Positions 8,702-16,917 of a DNA stretch of 37,213 nucleotides are shown here, piece by piece. The notes below the pieces were generated by a model. The model did not search any database, had not been told where the DNA came from, and saw only the letters and a program-made list of their open reading frames with translations. Origin of the DNA: an uncultured Bacteroidota bacterium (GTDB taxonomy: Bacteria > Bacteroidota > Bacteroidia > Flavobacteriales > Flavobacteriaceae). The stretch's first letter is position 1; each line of letters starts with the position of its first letter. The stretch spans positions 22,501 through 59,713 of the forward strand of contig CABXGL010000007.1 of assembly GCA_902511755.1 (NCBI GenBank), given 5' to 3'. Position numbers and translations under genes: made by a program.

Positions 8702-8986
8702 TTGAAAGTTACTCTATTTAAATTAGGAAAAAATAAGCGATTTAATTATAATCCTAGGTATTATAAAGATAATTCTAATGAAGCTATTTATCAATTTGAT
8801 TCTGTATATACAAAAAAACGGAACAGAAGAAGTTCAGCTGATATTGCATCAAAATGGAAAGAAGAAAGAATTTTACAAAGAAATAGAGCAAATAGATCTT
8901 TTTCAAAGAGTATTTTTTTAATTGTATTGGCATTAATTCTAATTTTTTTATTTATTATAGATTTTGATTTATCTATTTTTATTTAA
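8702..8986 (+). CDS. Small basic C-tail-anchored membrane protein
   Basis: A 94-residue protein with a TTG start; an in-frame TAA at 8687 leaves no upstream ATG. The first 70 residues are basic and hydrophilic with many K, R, N and Y. The last 22 or so are a strongly hydrophobic segment (IFLIVLALILIFLFII), so the protein is probably tail-anchored with its body in the cytoplasm. Homologues before mutL in flavobacteria are often labelled riboflavin synthase subunit beta. Nothing here resembles lumazine synthase, which is about 150 residues with a flavodoxin-like fold, so that label looks like a propagated error. It starts the operon and ends 8 bases before mutL. Function unknown. Confidence 0.75.
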   Translation: MKVTLFKLGKNKRFNYNPRYYKDNSNEAIYQFDSVYTKKRNRRSSADIASKWKEERILQRNRANRSFSKSIFLIVLALILIFLFIIDFDLSIFI

Positions 8987-8994
8987 TTCTTTTC

Positions 8995-10770
8995 ATGAGT
9001 AGTCTTATAAAATTACTTCCCAAGAATGTGGCAAATCAAATTGCAGCAGGAGAGGTGGTTCAGAGACCTTCGTCTGTCGTTAAAGAGCTTTTAGAGAACT
9101 CAGTAGATTCAGGTGCACAAACAATTAAACTTATAATTAAAGATGCTGGAAAAACTCTTATTCAAGTTATTGATGATGGTTCTGGTATGAGTAAAGAAGA
9201 TATAAATTTGTGCTTCTTAAGACATGCTACTTCAAAAATTAGAAATTCAAAAGATTTATTTGACTTAAACACAATGGGATTTAGAGGAGAAGCTTTATCA
9301 AGTATCTCATCTATTTCTCATCTTACGATTAATTCAAATAAAAATTCAAAAAAAGATATTGGTAATGAAATTAAGGTACATGGTGGTGAACTTATTAGTA
9401 AAAATGAAGTTTTATGTAAAAAGGGTACTTCTGTGTCTGTTCAAAATTTATTTTATAATATTCCAGCTAGAAGAAATTTTTTAAAATCTGATAATGTTGA
9501 ATTAAGACATATTATTGATGAATTTCACAGGGTTGCTCTAATAAATCATCAGATTTGTTTTATTTTCATTAATAATAGCAATGAAATTTTTAATTTAAAA
9601 AAATCTATTTTCAAAGAAAGAATTATTAGAATTTTTGGAAAATCTACTAAGGAAAAGTTGGTTCCAATTAAAGAAACTACAGAAATTGCTGAAATAAATG
9701 GTTTTATTGTTAAACCAGAATATTCTAGAAAGACAAAAACTTCACAATTTTTTTTTGTAAATAATAGGTTTATAAAAAATTCCCATTTACATCATGCTGT
9801 TAGATCTGCCTATGAAGGTTTAATTTTTGAAAACTATCATCCTTCGTATTTTCTAATTTTTAGTGTTCCAAATAGTTCTATTGATGTTAATATTCATCCC
9901 AATAAAACAGAAATAAAATTTGATAATGACCAGTCTATATATGCGATCCTTAGATCTTCGATAAAACATAGTCTTGGACAATTTAATATATCCCCCTCAA
10001 TTGATTTTGAAAATAGTGTAAATTTGGACACTCCCTACATTTATAAAGATAAAAAAGCAACTCCTCCTTCAGTTGATTTTAATAAATCATTTAATCCTTT
10101 TGATGTCGTAACTGACTCTACAAAAGATATTGAAGTAAATCTTGAGTCATCCCTTGAAAAAGAGTCTTTATTTGAAAATGTATTAGGTGATTTTAATAAT
10201 TCTATATCTTTTTCCGCTTTTCAATTAAACAATAATTATATTATTACAAAAAACAGTTCTGGTATTGTAATTATTAATCAAAAAAGAGCTCATCAAAGAA
10301 TACTTTATGAGAAGTTTTTAAAGGAATTCTCTCTTGAAAAAAATTCATCTCAAGCTTTAATTTTTCCAAAGAAGCTAGATTTAAATACTGAAGAAATTAG
10401 ATTGCTGAGAAGTATCAAAAAATCTTTAATTCATTTAGGTTTTAATTTTAACAAGTTTAATAGTAAAGAAATAGAAGTTTCGGCAATTCATCCTATTTTC
10501 TTAGAAGATCAGATTAGTGAAATCTTTAGAGAGTTAATCGATAATGAAATATCAGATTATAAAAAGAGTAGTGATAGTTTGAATGACTACATGGCTAAGA
10601 TTTTATCTAAATGTTCATCAATAAAATCTGGAATTAAATTAAAGAATAAAGAGCAAGAATCTCTTGTTAATGATTTGTTTGCGTGTAAAGACCCTAATAT
10701 TTCACCTTTTAATAAATTAATTTTTAAAGTGATTTCAATTGAATCTATTAATAAGATGTTTTTTAAATGA
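8995..10770 (+). CDS. mutL: DNA mismatch repair protein MutL
   Basis: A 591-residue mismatch-repair ATPase that links MutS recognition to downstream strand processing. The N-terminal GHKL domain shows QIAAGEVV, catalytic Glu31 in KELLENS, DDGSGM, GFRGEALSSI and GTSVSVQNLFYNIPAR. The transducer domain follows to about residue 330, then a variable linker, then the C-terminal dimerisation domain. The site equivalent to the endonuclease motif DQHA(x)2E(x)4E reads NQKRAHQRILYE (428-439), and near residue 570 ACKDPNISPF stands where C-P-x-GRP is expected. The metal-dependent nickase site is therefore not canonical. The stop codon overlaps the rhomboid start (ATGA). Confidence 0.93.
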   Translation: MSSLIKLLPKNVANQIAAGEVVQRPSSVVKELLENSVDSGAQTIKLIIKDAGKTLIQVIDDGSGMSKEDINLCFLRHATSKIRNSKDLFDLNTMGFRGEALSSISSISHLTINSNKNSKKDIGNEIKVHGGELISKNEVLCKKGTSVSVQNLFYNIPARRNFLKSDNVELRHIIDEFHRVALINHQICFIFINNSNEIFNLKKSIFKERIIRIFGKSTKEKLVPIKETTEIAEINGFIVKPEYSRKTKTSQFFFVNNRFIKNSHLHHAVRSAYEGLIFENYHPSYFLIFSVPNSSIDVNIHPNKTEIKFDNDQSIYAILRSSIKHSLGQFNISPSIDFENSVNLDTPYIYKDKKATPPSVDFNKSFNPFDVVTDSTKDIEVNLESSLEKESLFENVLGDFNNSISFSAFQLNNNYIITKNSSGIVIINQKRAHQRILYEKFLKEFSLEKNSSQALIFPKKLDLNTEEIRLLRSIKKSLIHLGFNFNKFNSKEIEVSAIHPIFLEDQISEIFRELIDNEISDYKKSSDSLNDYMAKILSKCSSIKSGIKLKNKEQESLVNDLFACKDPNISPFNKLIFKVISIESINKMFFK

Positions 10771-11504
10771 GAAATATTCCTGAAACTATCAAACACCTTC
10801 TTATAATCAATATATTGTTTTTTATTGGTTCACAATTTTTAGGTGGAATGAGCAATGATTTATTAGCTCTTCACTATTTTAAAAATGACAGATTTATTAT
10901 TACTCAGTTATTCACGCATATGTTTATGCATGGAAACTTTTATCATATCCTTTTTAATATGTTTGGTTTATGGATGTTTGGCTCTCCATTGGAGCAAATG
11001 TGGGGAAGAAGGAAGTTTTTATTCTTTTATTTCTCTGCGGGCCTAGGAGCAGCTGGATTACAATTGTTGGCTTATCATATTGAAATTCAATCTGTTTTTT
11101 CTCTTTTAGGATCAAACGGGATGACTTTCCAAGGTTTTAAAGAAGTATTGTCCTCAGGTTCATATAACACAGCTATTTTACAATATGTTGATGAAGAAAG
11201 CCTTACTTCAGCATATTCTGCATATAATTCTTCATTAGTTGGAGCTTCTGGAGCTATTTATGGAATATTAGTAGCTTTTGCTTTTTCATTTCCAAATTCA
11301 GAATTAATGCTATTGTTTCCGCCTATTCCTATAAAAGCTAAATATTTAGTTCCAGGATTAATTTTAATGGATCTGTTTTTTGGATTTTCATCTTATTCAT
11401 TGGGGCCAATTGCTCATTTTGCTCATGTTGGAGGAGCGATATCTGGTTTTTTAATGGTTTGGTATTGGAGAAGAAATCAATTTAATAATAACAGATGGAA
11501 TTGA
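10767..11504 (+). CDS. Rhomboid family intramembrane serine protease (first of pair)
   Basis: A 245-residue polytopic protease that cuts substrates within or near their membrane segments. Catalytic Ser161 lies in GASGAIYG and catalytic His220 in HVGGAISG. The loop motif HGNFYHILFNMFGLWMFG, with WGRRKF after it, is typical of the N-terminal part of rhomboids. A long loop at about residues 110-150 separates two membrane segments. The gene overlaps mutL by 4 bases and the second rhomboid by 10, so all three are translationally coupled. Substrates are unknown; in this phylum paired rhomboids next to mutL are common in my memory, without an assigned role. Confidence 0.9.
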   Translation: MRNIPETIKHLLIINILFFIGSQFLGGMSNDLLALHYFKNDRFIITQLFTHMFMHGNFYHILFNMFGLWMFGSPLEQMWGRRKFLFFYFSAGLGAAGLQLLAYHIEIQSVFSLLGSNGMTFQGFKEVLSSGSYNTAILQYVDEESLTSAYSAYNSSLVGASGAIYGILVAFAFSFPNSELMLLFPPIPIKAKYLVPGLILMDLFFGFSSYSLGPIAHFAHVGGAISGFLMVWYWRRNQFNNNRWN

Positions 11505-12355
11505 TTAGTAGTTTAAAATATAAGTACAACAATTTAGATGTTTTAGGACAAATCATAGTTTGGATGGTTGTTTGTTTCGCTTTACCTTTTTTAATAAATA
11601 CATTTTTATTTTTATTTAATATCAATTCATTTTCTATTATTTATTATTTCCAAGTTTCACCATCGTTATTTGAATTAATTTTTAAACCATGGTCCTTAAT
11701 TACCTATGGTTTTTTTCATGCTGATCTATGGCATTTAATTGGAAATATGATAATTCTATATTTTTCAGGAAGAGTAGTTTTAGACCTTTTTGGGAAAGAA
11801 AAGTTTATAAAGATCTTTATTATCGGCCTATTATGTGGGTCTTTTACTTACCTTATTAGTTATAATGTTTTTCCTGTTTTTCAGGGTTTAAAACCTCCGA
11901 TGATTGGCGCTTCAGCTGGAGCAATTGCAGTATTTGTATTTTTAGCTTCTCATATGCCAAATTATACATTTAGATTAATAATTTTTGATGTAAAGATTTT
12001 TTATATAGCTCTATTTATTATAATTATGGATTTGATTCAAATTCCAGTTAGTAATGCAGGTGGGCATTTAGCTCATCTTGGAGGAGCTGCTTGGGGATTC
12101 TACTATAATAATCAATTAAAAAAAGGAAATGATCCAGGAAACAAGATCATTGATTTTTTAAATTATCTAAAAGGATTTTTTAAAAAGAAATCTAAAATTA
12201 GAAAAGTTTATAGAAGAGATGATTTCAAGAAACCTTCTAAAGAAGAGGTAGATCAGAAAAAAATAGATTTAATTCTAGATAAAATTAGTAAATCAGGTTA
12301 TGATAGTTTGACAAAGGGTGAAAAGGAAACACTTTTTAAAGCAGGTAAAAATTGA
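11495..12355 (+). CDS. Rhomboid family intramembrane serine protease (second of pair)
   Basis: A 286-residue rhomboid. Catalytic Ser140 lies in GASAGA and catalytic His194 in HLGGAAWG. The HADLWHLIGNMIILYFSG loop is the rhomboid signature. After the last membrane segment there is a charged cytoplasmic tail from about residue 205. It ends in ISKSGYDSLTKGEKETLF, a short C-terminal domain seen in Bacteroidota rhomboids (probably DUF6576). The tail is missing from the first rhomboid, so the two are not simple duplicates. The gene overlaps both neighbours, by 10 bases upstream and 4 downstream (TTGA). Confidence 0.9.
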   Translation: MELISSLKYKYNNLDVLGQIIVWMVVCFALPFLINTFLFLFNINSFSIIYYFQVSPSLFELIFKPWSLITYGFFHADLWHLIGNMIILYFSGRVVLDLFGKEKFIKIFIIGLLCGSFTYLISYNVFPVFQGLKPPMIGASAGAIAVFVFLASHMPNYTFRLIIFDVKIFYIALFIIIMDLIQIPVSNAGGHLAHLGGAAWGFYYNNQLKKGNDPGNKIIDFLNYLKGFFKKKSKIRKVYRRDDFKKPSKEEVDQKKIDLILDKISKSGYDSLTKGEKETLFKAGKN

Positions 12356-13374
12356 AATTTTTACAATACAACAGAGGGTTTTTTGAAAAACTGTTATTTT
12401 CTATAAACCTCTTTAACTCCTTATTGATTTTAATTTGTTGCATTCTAAACTATTATTATCATCCAATTTTTTCTTTTTTTTCTTTTCTTACATTTTTATT
12501 TCCAATCATATATCTAATAAATATATGTTTTTTAATATACTGGCTAATAAAAATTGACATAAGGGTTCTATTGCCTGTAATTGTTTTGGCAATTCTCTTT
12601 TACAGCTCATTCTCCTTTTACAAAATGAGAGATAAAGATGTTAGTAACAGGGATGGTTTTCATATAATGAGTTTTAATGCAAGATTATTTAATCATTATA
12701 ATTGGATTGAAAACAATAACATTCCATTAAATACTAAAGAATTCATATTTAATAATAAGCCAGATCTGTTGGCGATACAAGAGTACCATGGTGATTACCA
12801 ACATTTGTTAGATGGTTTTAAGAATAAGCATATCCATCTTTCTGGTAACAATGTTGGTCAATCCATCCATACAGACTATAATATCATTAAAAAGGGTATA
12901 GTTGAGTTTGATAATTCAATTAACAATGCAATTTTCGTTGATTTGATAATTAAAAAAGATACTTTAAGAGTGTATAACGCTCATTTCGAGTCATTTAAGG
13001 TTGATTTATTGAATCTTAAGGCAAATTTAAGTTCATTTAAAAGAGTTGTCAATAAAATAAAACTCGCCTATATAGCTCAAAAGGAACAATCAAATGTCTT
13101 AATCAGTCATATAATAAAATCTCCATATAAAGTGATTTTAGCTATAGATTTGAATAATACTCAACACTCTTTTGTCTATAAAGAAATTAAAAGCAAAATG
13201 ATGGATGTGTTTGAATTAAAAGGTTTTGGATTTGGTTCTACTTACGATTTTAAGTTTATGCCAATTAGGATAGATTACATTTTTATTTCTCCTTCAATTT
13301 CAGCAAATTATTTTGAGATTTATAATAAAAAATTGTCTGATCATAAACCAATTAGTGCATTTATAGATATTTAA
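12352..13374 (+). CDS. Membrane-anchored endonuclease/exonuclease/phosphatase (EEP) family protein
   Basis: A 340-residue protein starting with TTG, which overlaps the preceding stop codon (TTGA). Three hydrophobic segments in the first 90 residues anchor it. The rest is an EEP fold, with MSFNARLFN, AIQEYH (metal-binding glutamate), YNAHFES, a DLNN segment where GDFN usually stands, RIDYIF and a closing LSDHKPI with the catalytic histidine. Family members cleave nucleic acids, phosphoinositides or other phosphodiesters; the substrate cannot be read from sequence. The membrane anchor and the coupling to two rhomboids suggest work at the envelope. The gene converges with rsmD, with 46 bases between. 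Confidence 0.82.
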   Translation: MKFLQYNRGFFEKLLFSINLFNSLLILICCILNYYYHPIFSFFSFLTFLFPIIYLINICFLIYWLIKIDIRVLLPVIVLAILFYSSFSFYKMRDKDVSNRDGFHIMSFNARLFNHYNWIENNNIPLNTKEFIFNNKPDLLAIQEYHGDYQHLLDGFKNKHIHLSGNNVGQSIHTDYNIIKKGIVEFDNSINNAIFVDLIIKKDTLRVYNAHFESFKVDLLNLKANLSSFKRVVNKIKLAYIAQKEQSNVLISHIIKSPYKVILAIDLNNTQHSFVYKEIKSKMMDVFELKGFGFGSTYDFKFMPIRIDYIFISPSISANYFEIYNKKLSDHKPISAFIDI

Positions 13375-13420
13375 ATCATTGGTTAATATAATTATATTTA
13401 AAATGCTGGTAATAAGATAT

Positions 13421-13957
13421 TTATAATTTAAAAAAACTAAAACAACATCCACCGTATTCTCTAGATTCAGAATACTTTTTTATGTTTTGTAATGAAATTT
13501 TATTTGAGTGTTCAATTATAATTAGACCATCTTTTTTTAATAATTTTTTTGAATCAATTAATGAAATTAATCGTTCATATTTACCATTATCAATATTGTA
13601 TGGTGGATCAGCAAAAATTATGTCAAAATGTTCATCACAAGAATTTAAAAATTTGAATGCATCTTTCTTAACTACTTTAATATTAAACAAAAACTCATTT
13701 GATATTGATTTTATAAAATTTATGCATTTATTATTACTATCTACACTAGTTATATTTTTTGCTCCCCTTGATGCAAATTCATAGCTTATATTTCCTGTTC
13801 CTGCAAATATTTCAAGTACTACACTATCTGATATATTGATATTATTATTAAGAATATTAAATAATGCTTCTTTAGCTTGACCTGTGGTTGGTCTAACAGG
13901 TAGATTTTTTGGTGCTTGAATTTTTCTTCCTTTATGAACTCCAGAAATTATTCTCAT
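13421..13957 (-). CDS. rsmD: 16S rRNA (guanine(966)-N(2))-methyltransferase RsmD
   Basis: A 178-residue SAM-dependent methyltransferase acting on 16S rRNA in the assembling small subunit. It starts with the family hallmark MRIISGVHKGRKI and LPVRPTTGQAKEALFNIL. The SAM-binding loop is EIFAGTGNIS, and the catalytic motif DPPYN is present. Length is typical. Its ATG overlaps the stop of the upstream DUF3822 gene by 4 bases, an arrangement I recognise as conserved in Bacteroidota. Confidence 0.92.
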   Translation of the reverse strand: MRIISGVHKGRKIQAPKNLPVRPTTGQAKEALFNILNNNINISDSVVLEIFAGTGNISYEFASRGAKNITSVDSNNKCINFIKSISNEFLFNIKVVKKDAFKFLNSCDEHFDIIFADPPYNIDNGKYERLISLIDSKKLLKKDGLIIIEHSNKISLQNIKKYSESREYGGCCFSFFKL

Positions 13958-14787
13958 ATGATAAGAAAATCTATTTCTGTATCATTTTCCACCAAATTAA
14001 CTTTATTTATATAACTTTCTTTAAAGTCAATTATTTCTACATTCGAAATAAATTTTGAAATTAATAAATAAGCATCACTTTTAAGATCAATTTTTCCTAT
14101 TAGGTAAAGTTTAGACTTATTACTATCTATTTTATTTTGTTCTATAACAAAGAGCAAAAAATATAGAATATCTTCTTTCTTGTTAAAATCAAAATTATTG
14201 TAATATAAAAGCTTATTTTTTTTAATTATTAATACTTGGAAACTCTCTTCCTGTAAGTTTACATATAAACAGGACTCTTTTTCCTTATTATACTTAATTA
14301 GTTTTTTGATTAATAAAGTTGAATAATGGTAGAAATTGAATGAACCAAAATTATCTATAATATAATTGTTTACATTCATATAAGGTAGATATACATTTAC
14401 TGCATCAATTTCCTCAATAAAATCGTGTGCAGCAAAATCATTTTCTAGTAATTTAGAGTTAAACTTTAGGTACTCTAAACTTAATTTTTTTTCAAAAAGA
14501 TTGTTAGGAACTAACGAAGACAGTTTGTTACAAATGATAAGTTTAACATCAATAATATTGGATTGATCAATTTCAGATTCATTTATAATCGTATTTAATT
14601 TTTCAGAAAGATTTTCAGGTGCAATCTTTTTATCGAAATTGTAATGAAAATATTGAACTATACTATCATCAACTGAATTTGATAGAACTAATGTAGCGCT
14701 GAATGAACTAAGCTTTATTGTAAGTAAAGTACTTGGGTGTATTTTAATTTCTTGCGATTGCATCATAGGTTGTTGGCCAATTACCAT
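13954..14787 (-). CDS. DUF3822 family protein (actin/PilM-like fold suspected)
   Basis: A protein of up to 277 residues with no membrane segment or signal. The longest reading starts at 14787, but Met8 and Met9 (MMQSQEIK, near 14766 and 14763) are more likely starts because they reduce the overlap with the upstream gene. The family DUF3822 is found with rsmD in Bacteroidota. The pattern of alternating beta strands and glycine turns (CLYVNLQEESFQVLIIKKNKL, then KLYLIGKI) resembles the actin-like ATPases PilM and GspL; that is fold inference, not homology proved. It lies between a single-pass pseudopilin-like protein and rsmD. Confidence 0.72.
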   Translation of the reverse strand: MVIGQQPMMQSQEIKIHPSTLLTIKLSSFSATLVLSNSVDDSIVQYFHYNFDKKIAPENLSEKLNTIINESEIDQSNIIDVKLIICNKLSSLVPNNLFEKKLSLEYLKFNSKLLENDFAAHDFIEEIDAVNVYLPYMNVNNYIIDNFGSFNFYHYSTLLIKKLIKYNKEKESCLYVNLQEESFQVLIIKKNKLLYYNNFDFNKKEDILYFLLFVIEQNKIDSNKSKLYLIGKIDLKSDAYLLISKFISNVEIIDFKESYINKVNLVENDTEIDFLII

Positions 14788-15418
14788 TGGAACTAACCTC
14801 TGTTAGTGACCCTAAAACAATATTAGGACCATTTACACCATCAACAGACATTAATCCTTTTTCTTGCTTTAGAAGATCTTTATTTTGATCCCACAAAACA
14901 ATGTCTTTTGAAACGCTTACTTCAAATACAGGGACATTATAGTCACCTTTTTTAATAACATCAGATTTTATATTAAAATTACTAAAGCCATCAGGACCTT
15001 CAATTGGAACTTGAGCCATTTTTTTATATCTGTTTGAGCTTCCAAATAAAGAATCTTTAACCGAAGCAAAACCTAGTGTGTCAATAACGATGACTTCTTT
15101 TAACATATCAATTCTAAAAGTCCTATTATATTCTAAAAAACTTGAATCTCTTTTTTGAATCAATGTATATTGAGCGGTATCTACAAAATTGATTAAACTA
15201 TCAAAATTATCAGAATAAATACCGTTTATACTTTTATAGGCAATTTGAGCATTACGAATATCTTTTAATCTATCAATTACTTTTAAATATCTTTCATTTT
15301 TAACTTTATTAAACTCAATAGGTCCATTAATTGAACCATAAACCTTGTAAGCAAAAATTATTATAAGAAGCCATAGAACAGCCTTAATAATTCTCATGTA
15401 TTTTGTGATGAATTCCAT
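14744..15418 (-). CDS. Single-pass membrane protein of unknown function, pseudopilin-like layout
   Basis: A 224-residue protein with a membrane segment at about residues 10-27. A helix follows with KDIRNAQIAYKSINGIYSDN and then a beta-rich domain. The long hydrophobic helix leading into R-x-A-x-x-A-Y-x-x-x-N-G-x-Y recalls pseudopilins and type IV pilin-like proteins. However, there is no prepilin peptidase site (G/A-F-x-x-x-E) before the helix, so normal pilin processing is not expected. It overlaps the DUF3822 gene by 20-44 bases depending on that gene's start, so the two are translated together. I do not recognise a named family. Confidence 0.72.
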   Translation of the reverse strand: MEFITKYMRIIKAVLWLLIIIFAYKVYGSINGPIEFNKVKNERYLKVIDRLKDIRNAQIAYKSINGIYSDNFDSLINFVDTAQYTLIQKRDSSFLEYNRTFRIDMLKEVIVIDTLGFASVKDSLFGSSNRYKKMAQVPIEGPDGFSNFNIKSDVIKKGDYNVPVFEVSVSKDIVLWDQNKDLLKQEKGLMSVDGVNGPNIVLGSLTEVSSNGNWPTTYDAIARN

Positions 15419-15440
15419 TTTATAATTAATTATATTTAGG

Positions 15441-15448
15441 CAAAACTA
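15441..15448 (-). promoter_or_regulatory. Candidate -7 promoter element for the DUF3822/rsmD operon
   Basis: On the minus strand this reads TAGTTTTG, a match to TAnnTTTG, 22 bases before the ATG at 15418. The spacing allows a short leader. A TTG at the proper -33 distance was not found, so support is from the single element only. Confidence 0.35.
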
Positions 15449-15486
15449 CAATTTTTTTTTTCAAAAGTTAATAATAATAATATAGA

Positions 15487-16881
15487 ATGAATTCACCAGA
15501 ATTTGAAAAATTACTTTTGAATGATTTTAAGTTTAATGCGACAAAAGATCAAAAATTAGCTATACACCATATAAGTTATTTTTTATCTGATAAATGTTCT
15601 AGTAATTTATTTTTATTAAAAGGTTATGCTGGTACTGGAAAAACCGCTTTAATGAAAACTTTGGTTAAAAATTTAGGTTTTATAAAAATGAAATACTGTA
15701 TGCTAGCTCCAACCGGAAGAGCAGCAAAGGTGTTATCGAAATATACAAATAAAAAAGCTTCAACTATTCATAGAAAAATTTATTACTCAAAAGTTGATAA
15801 GTCAGGAAATTTTAAATCAATTTTAAAAAAGAATAAAATGAATAATACTTTATTTATTATAGATGAAGCATCTATGATTTCAGATTTTTCTAATTCTGTA
15901 GAACTTTTTAATAAAAACTCTTTATTAAAAGATGTTTTTGAGTTTATTAATTTTAAATCTAATTCAAAATTAATTTTTTTGGGAGATACTGCTCAATTAC
16001 CTCCAGTAAATCAAACTATAAGTCCAGCTCTTGATTCTGAATTTTTATATAATACATATAATTTAAATATTGATGAATTTGAAATCAGTGATGTTGTTCG
16101 TCAAACAGAAGAATCGGGAATTCTTTTTAACGCAACACTAATAAGAAACAATATTATTAATAATAATTTTGATTTTTCTTTTAAGAATTTTAATGATATA
16201 ATTTACCTAACAGATGGTTTTGAAATTCAAGAATCAATTGAATCAACTTTTAATGAAATTGGGATTGATAATTCAATTATCATTGTGCGTTCTAATAAAC
16301 GTGCAAATCAATATAATCAACAAATAAGAAAGACAATTTTGTCATTTCATAATAAAGTTTGTATTGGAGATCTATTGATGATTACAAAAAACAATTATTT
16401 CTGGACATCTCCAGATTCTGAAATGCCATTCTTAGCAAATGGAGATATTATTGAAATAATTGAGATATATAGAATCAGAGAGTTATATGGTTTTCAATTT
16501 GCTGAAGTAAAAATTAAAATGGTTGATTATGTTGATGTAGAAGCATTTGATACTACAATTATATTGGATACACTTAATTCAGATTTACCATCTTTATCAT
16601 ATGAACAATCTAATCTTTTGTATAAGGAAATTCAAAAAGATTATTCTAATATAAAATCAAAATATAAAAGGTTTATAAAAACAAAAGAAAATCCTTTTTT
16701 TAACGCCCTTCATGTTAAGTTTTCTTATTCAATAACATGTCATAAAGCACAAGGTGGTCAATGGCCAGTTGTTTTTATTGAAAAGCCATATTTAAAAGAT
16801 GGCCCAGATATTGATTACATGAGATGGTTGTATACAGCGGTGACTAGGGCTGAAAGTAAACTTTATTTAATTGGTTTTTAA
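15487..16881 (+). CDS. RecD-like ATP-dependent DNA helicase (superfamily 1)
   Basis: A 464-residue helicase, without RecBC partners nearby, of the short RecD-like type widespread in Bacteroidota. The Walker A motif is GYAGTGKT (residues 46-53). Motif Ia shows APTGRAAKVLS, Walker B is FIIDEASMIS, and motif III is FLGDTAQLPPV. Near the C-terminus are ITCHKAQGGQW and YTAVTRAESKLYLIGF, the UvrD-like C-terminal motifs V and VI. The role in DNA repair or replication restart is inferred from the fold. It is transcribed away from the pseudopilin-like gene and followed 36 bases later by kdsB, with an AT-rich inverted repeat between. Confidence 0.9.
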   Translation: MNSPEFEKLLLNDFKFNATKDQKLAIHHISYFLSDKCSSNLFLLKGYAGTGKTALMKTLVKNLGFIKMKYCMLAPTGRAAKVLSKYTNKKASTIHRKIYYSKVDKSGNFKSILKKNKMNNTLFIIDEASMISDFSNSVELFNKNSLLKDVFEFINFKSNSKLIFLGDTAQLPPVNQTISPALDSEFLYNTYNLNIDEFEISDVVRQTEESGILFNATLIRNNIINNNFDFSFKNFNDIIYLTDGFEIQESIESTFNEIGIDNSIIIVRSNKRANQYNQQIRKTILSFHNKVCIGDLLMITKNNYFWTSPDSEMPFLANGDIIEIIEIYRIRELYGFQFAEVKIKMVDYVDVEAFDTTIILDTLNSDLPSLSYEQSNLLYKEIQKDYSNIKSKYKRFIKTKENPFFNALHVKFSYSITCHKAQGGQWPVVFIEKPYLKDGPDIDYMRWLYTAVTRAESKLYLIGF

Positions 16882-16910
16882 TAAAAATATAGCTGTATTT
16901 TTATAAAAAA
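16875..16910 (+). terminator. AT-rich inverted repeat between helicase and kdsB genes, possible terminator
   Basis: The arms ATAAAAATA (16881-16889) and TATTTTTAT (16896-16904) pair perfectly around a 6-base loop TAGCTG. After a single A-A mismatch, TTTTT (16875-16879) pairs with AAAAA (16906-16910). The repeat spans the helicase stop codon and ends 8 bases before kdsB. The stem lacks GC pairs and no U tract follows, so efficient intrinsic termination is doubtful; it could instead stabilise RNA ends. Confidence 0.35.
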
Positions 16911-16917
16911 TTAGTCT

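Noticed and set aside
13385-13398. Perfect 14-base palindrome AATATAATTATATT between the EEP gene and rsmD
   Set aside because: It contains only A and T, is short, and is expected by chance in such AT-rich gaps; it has no loop suitable for a terminator.
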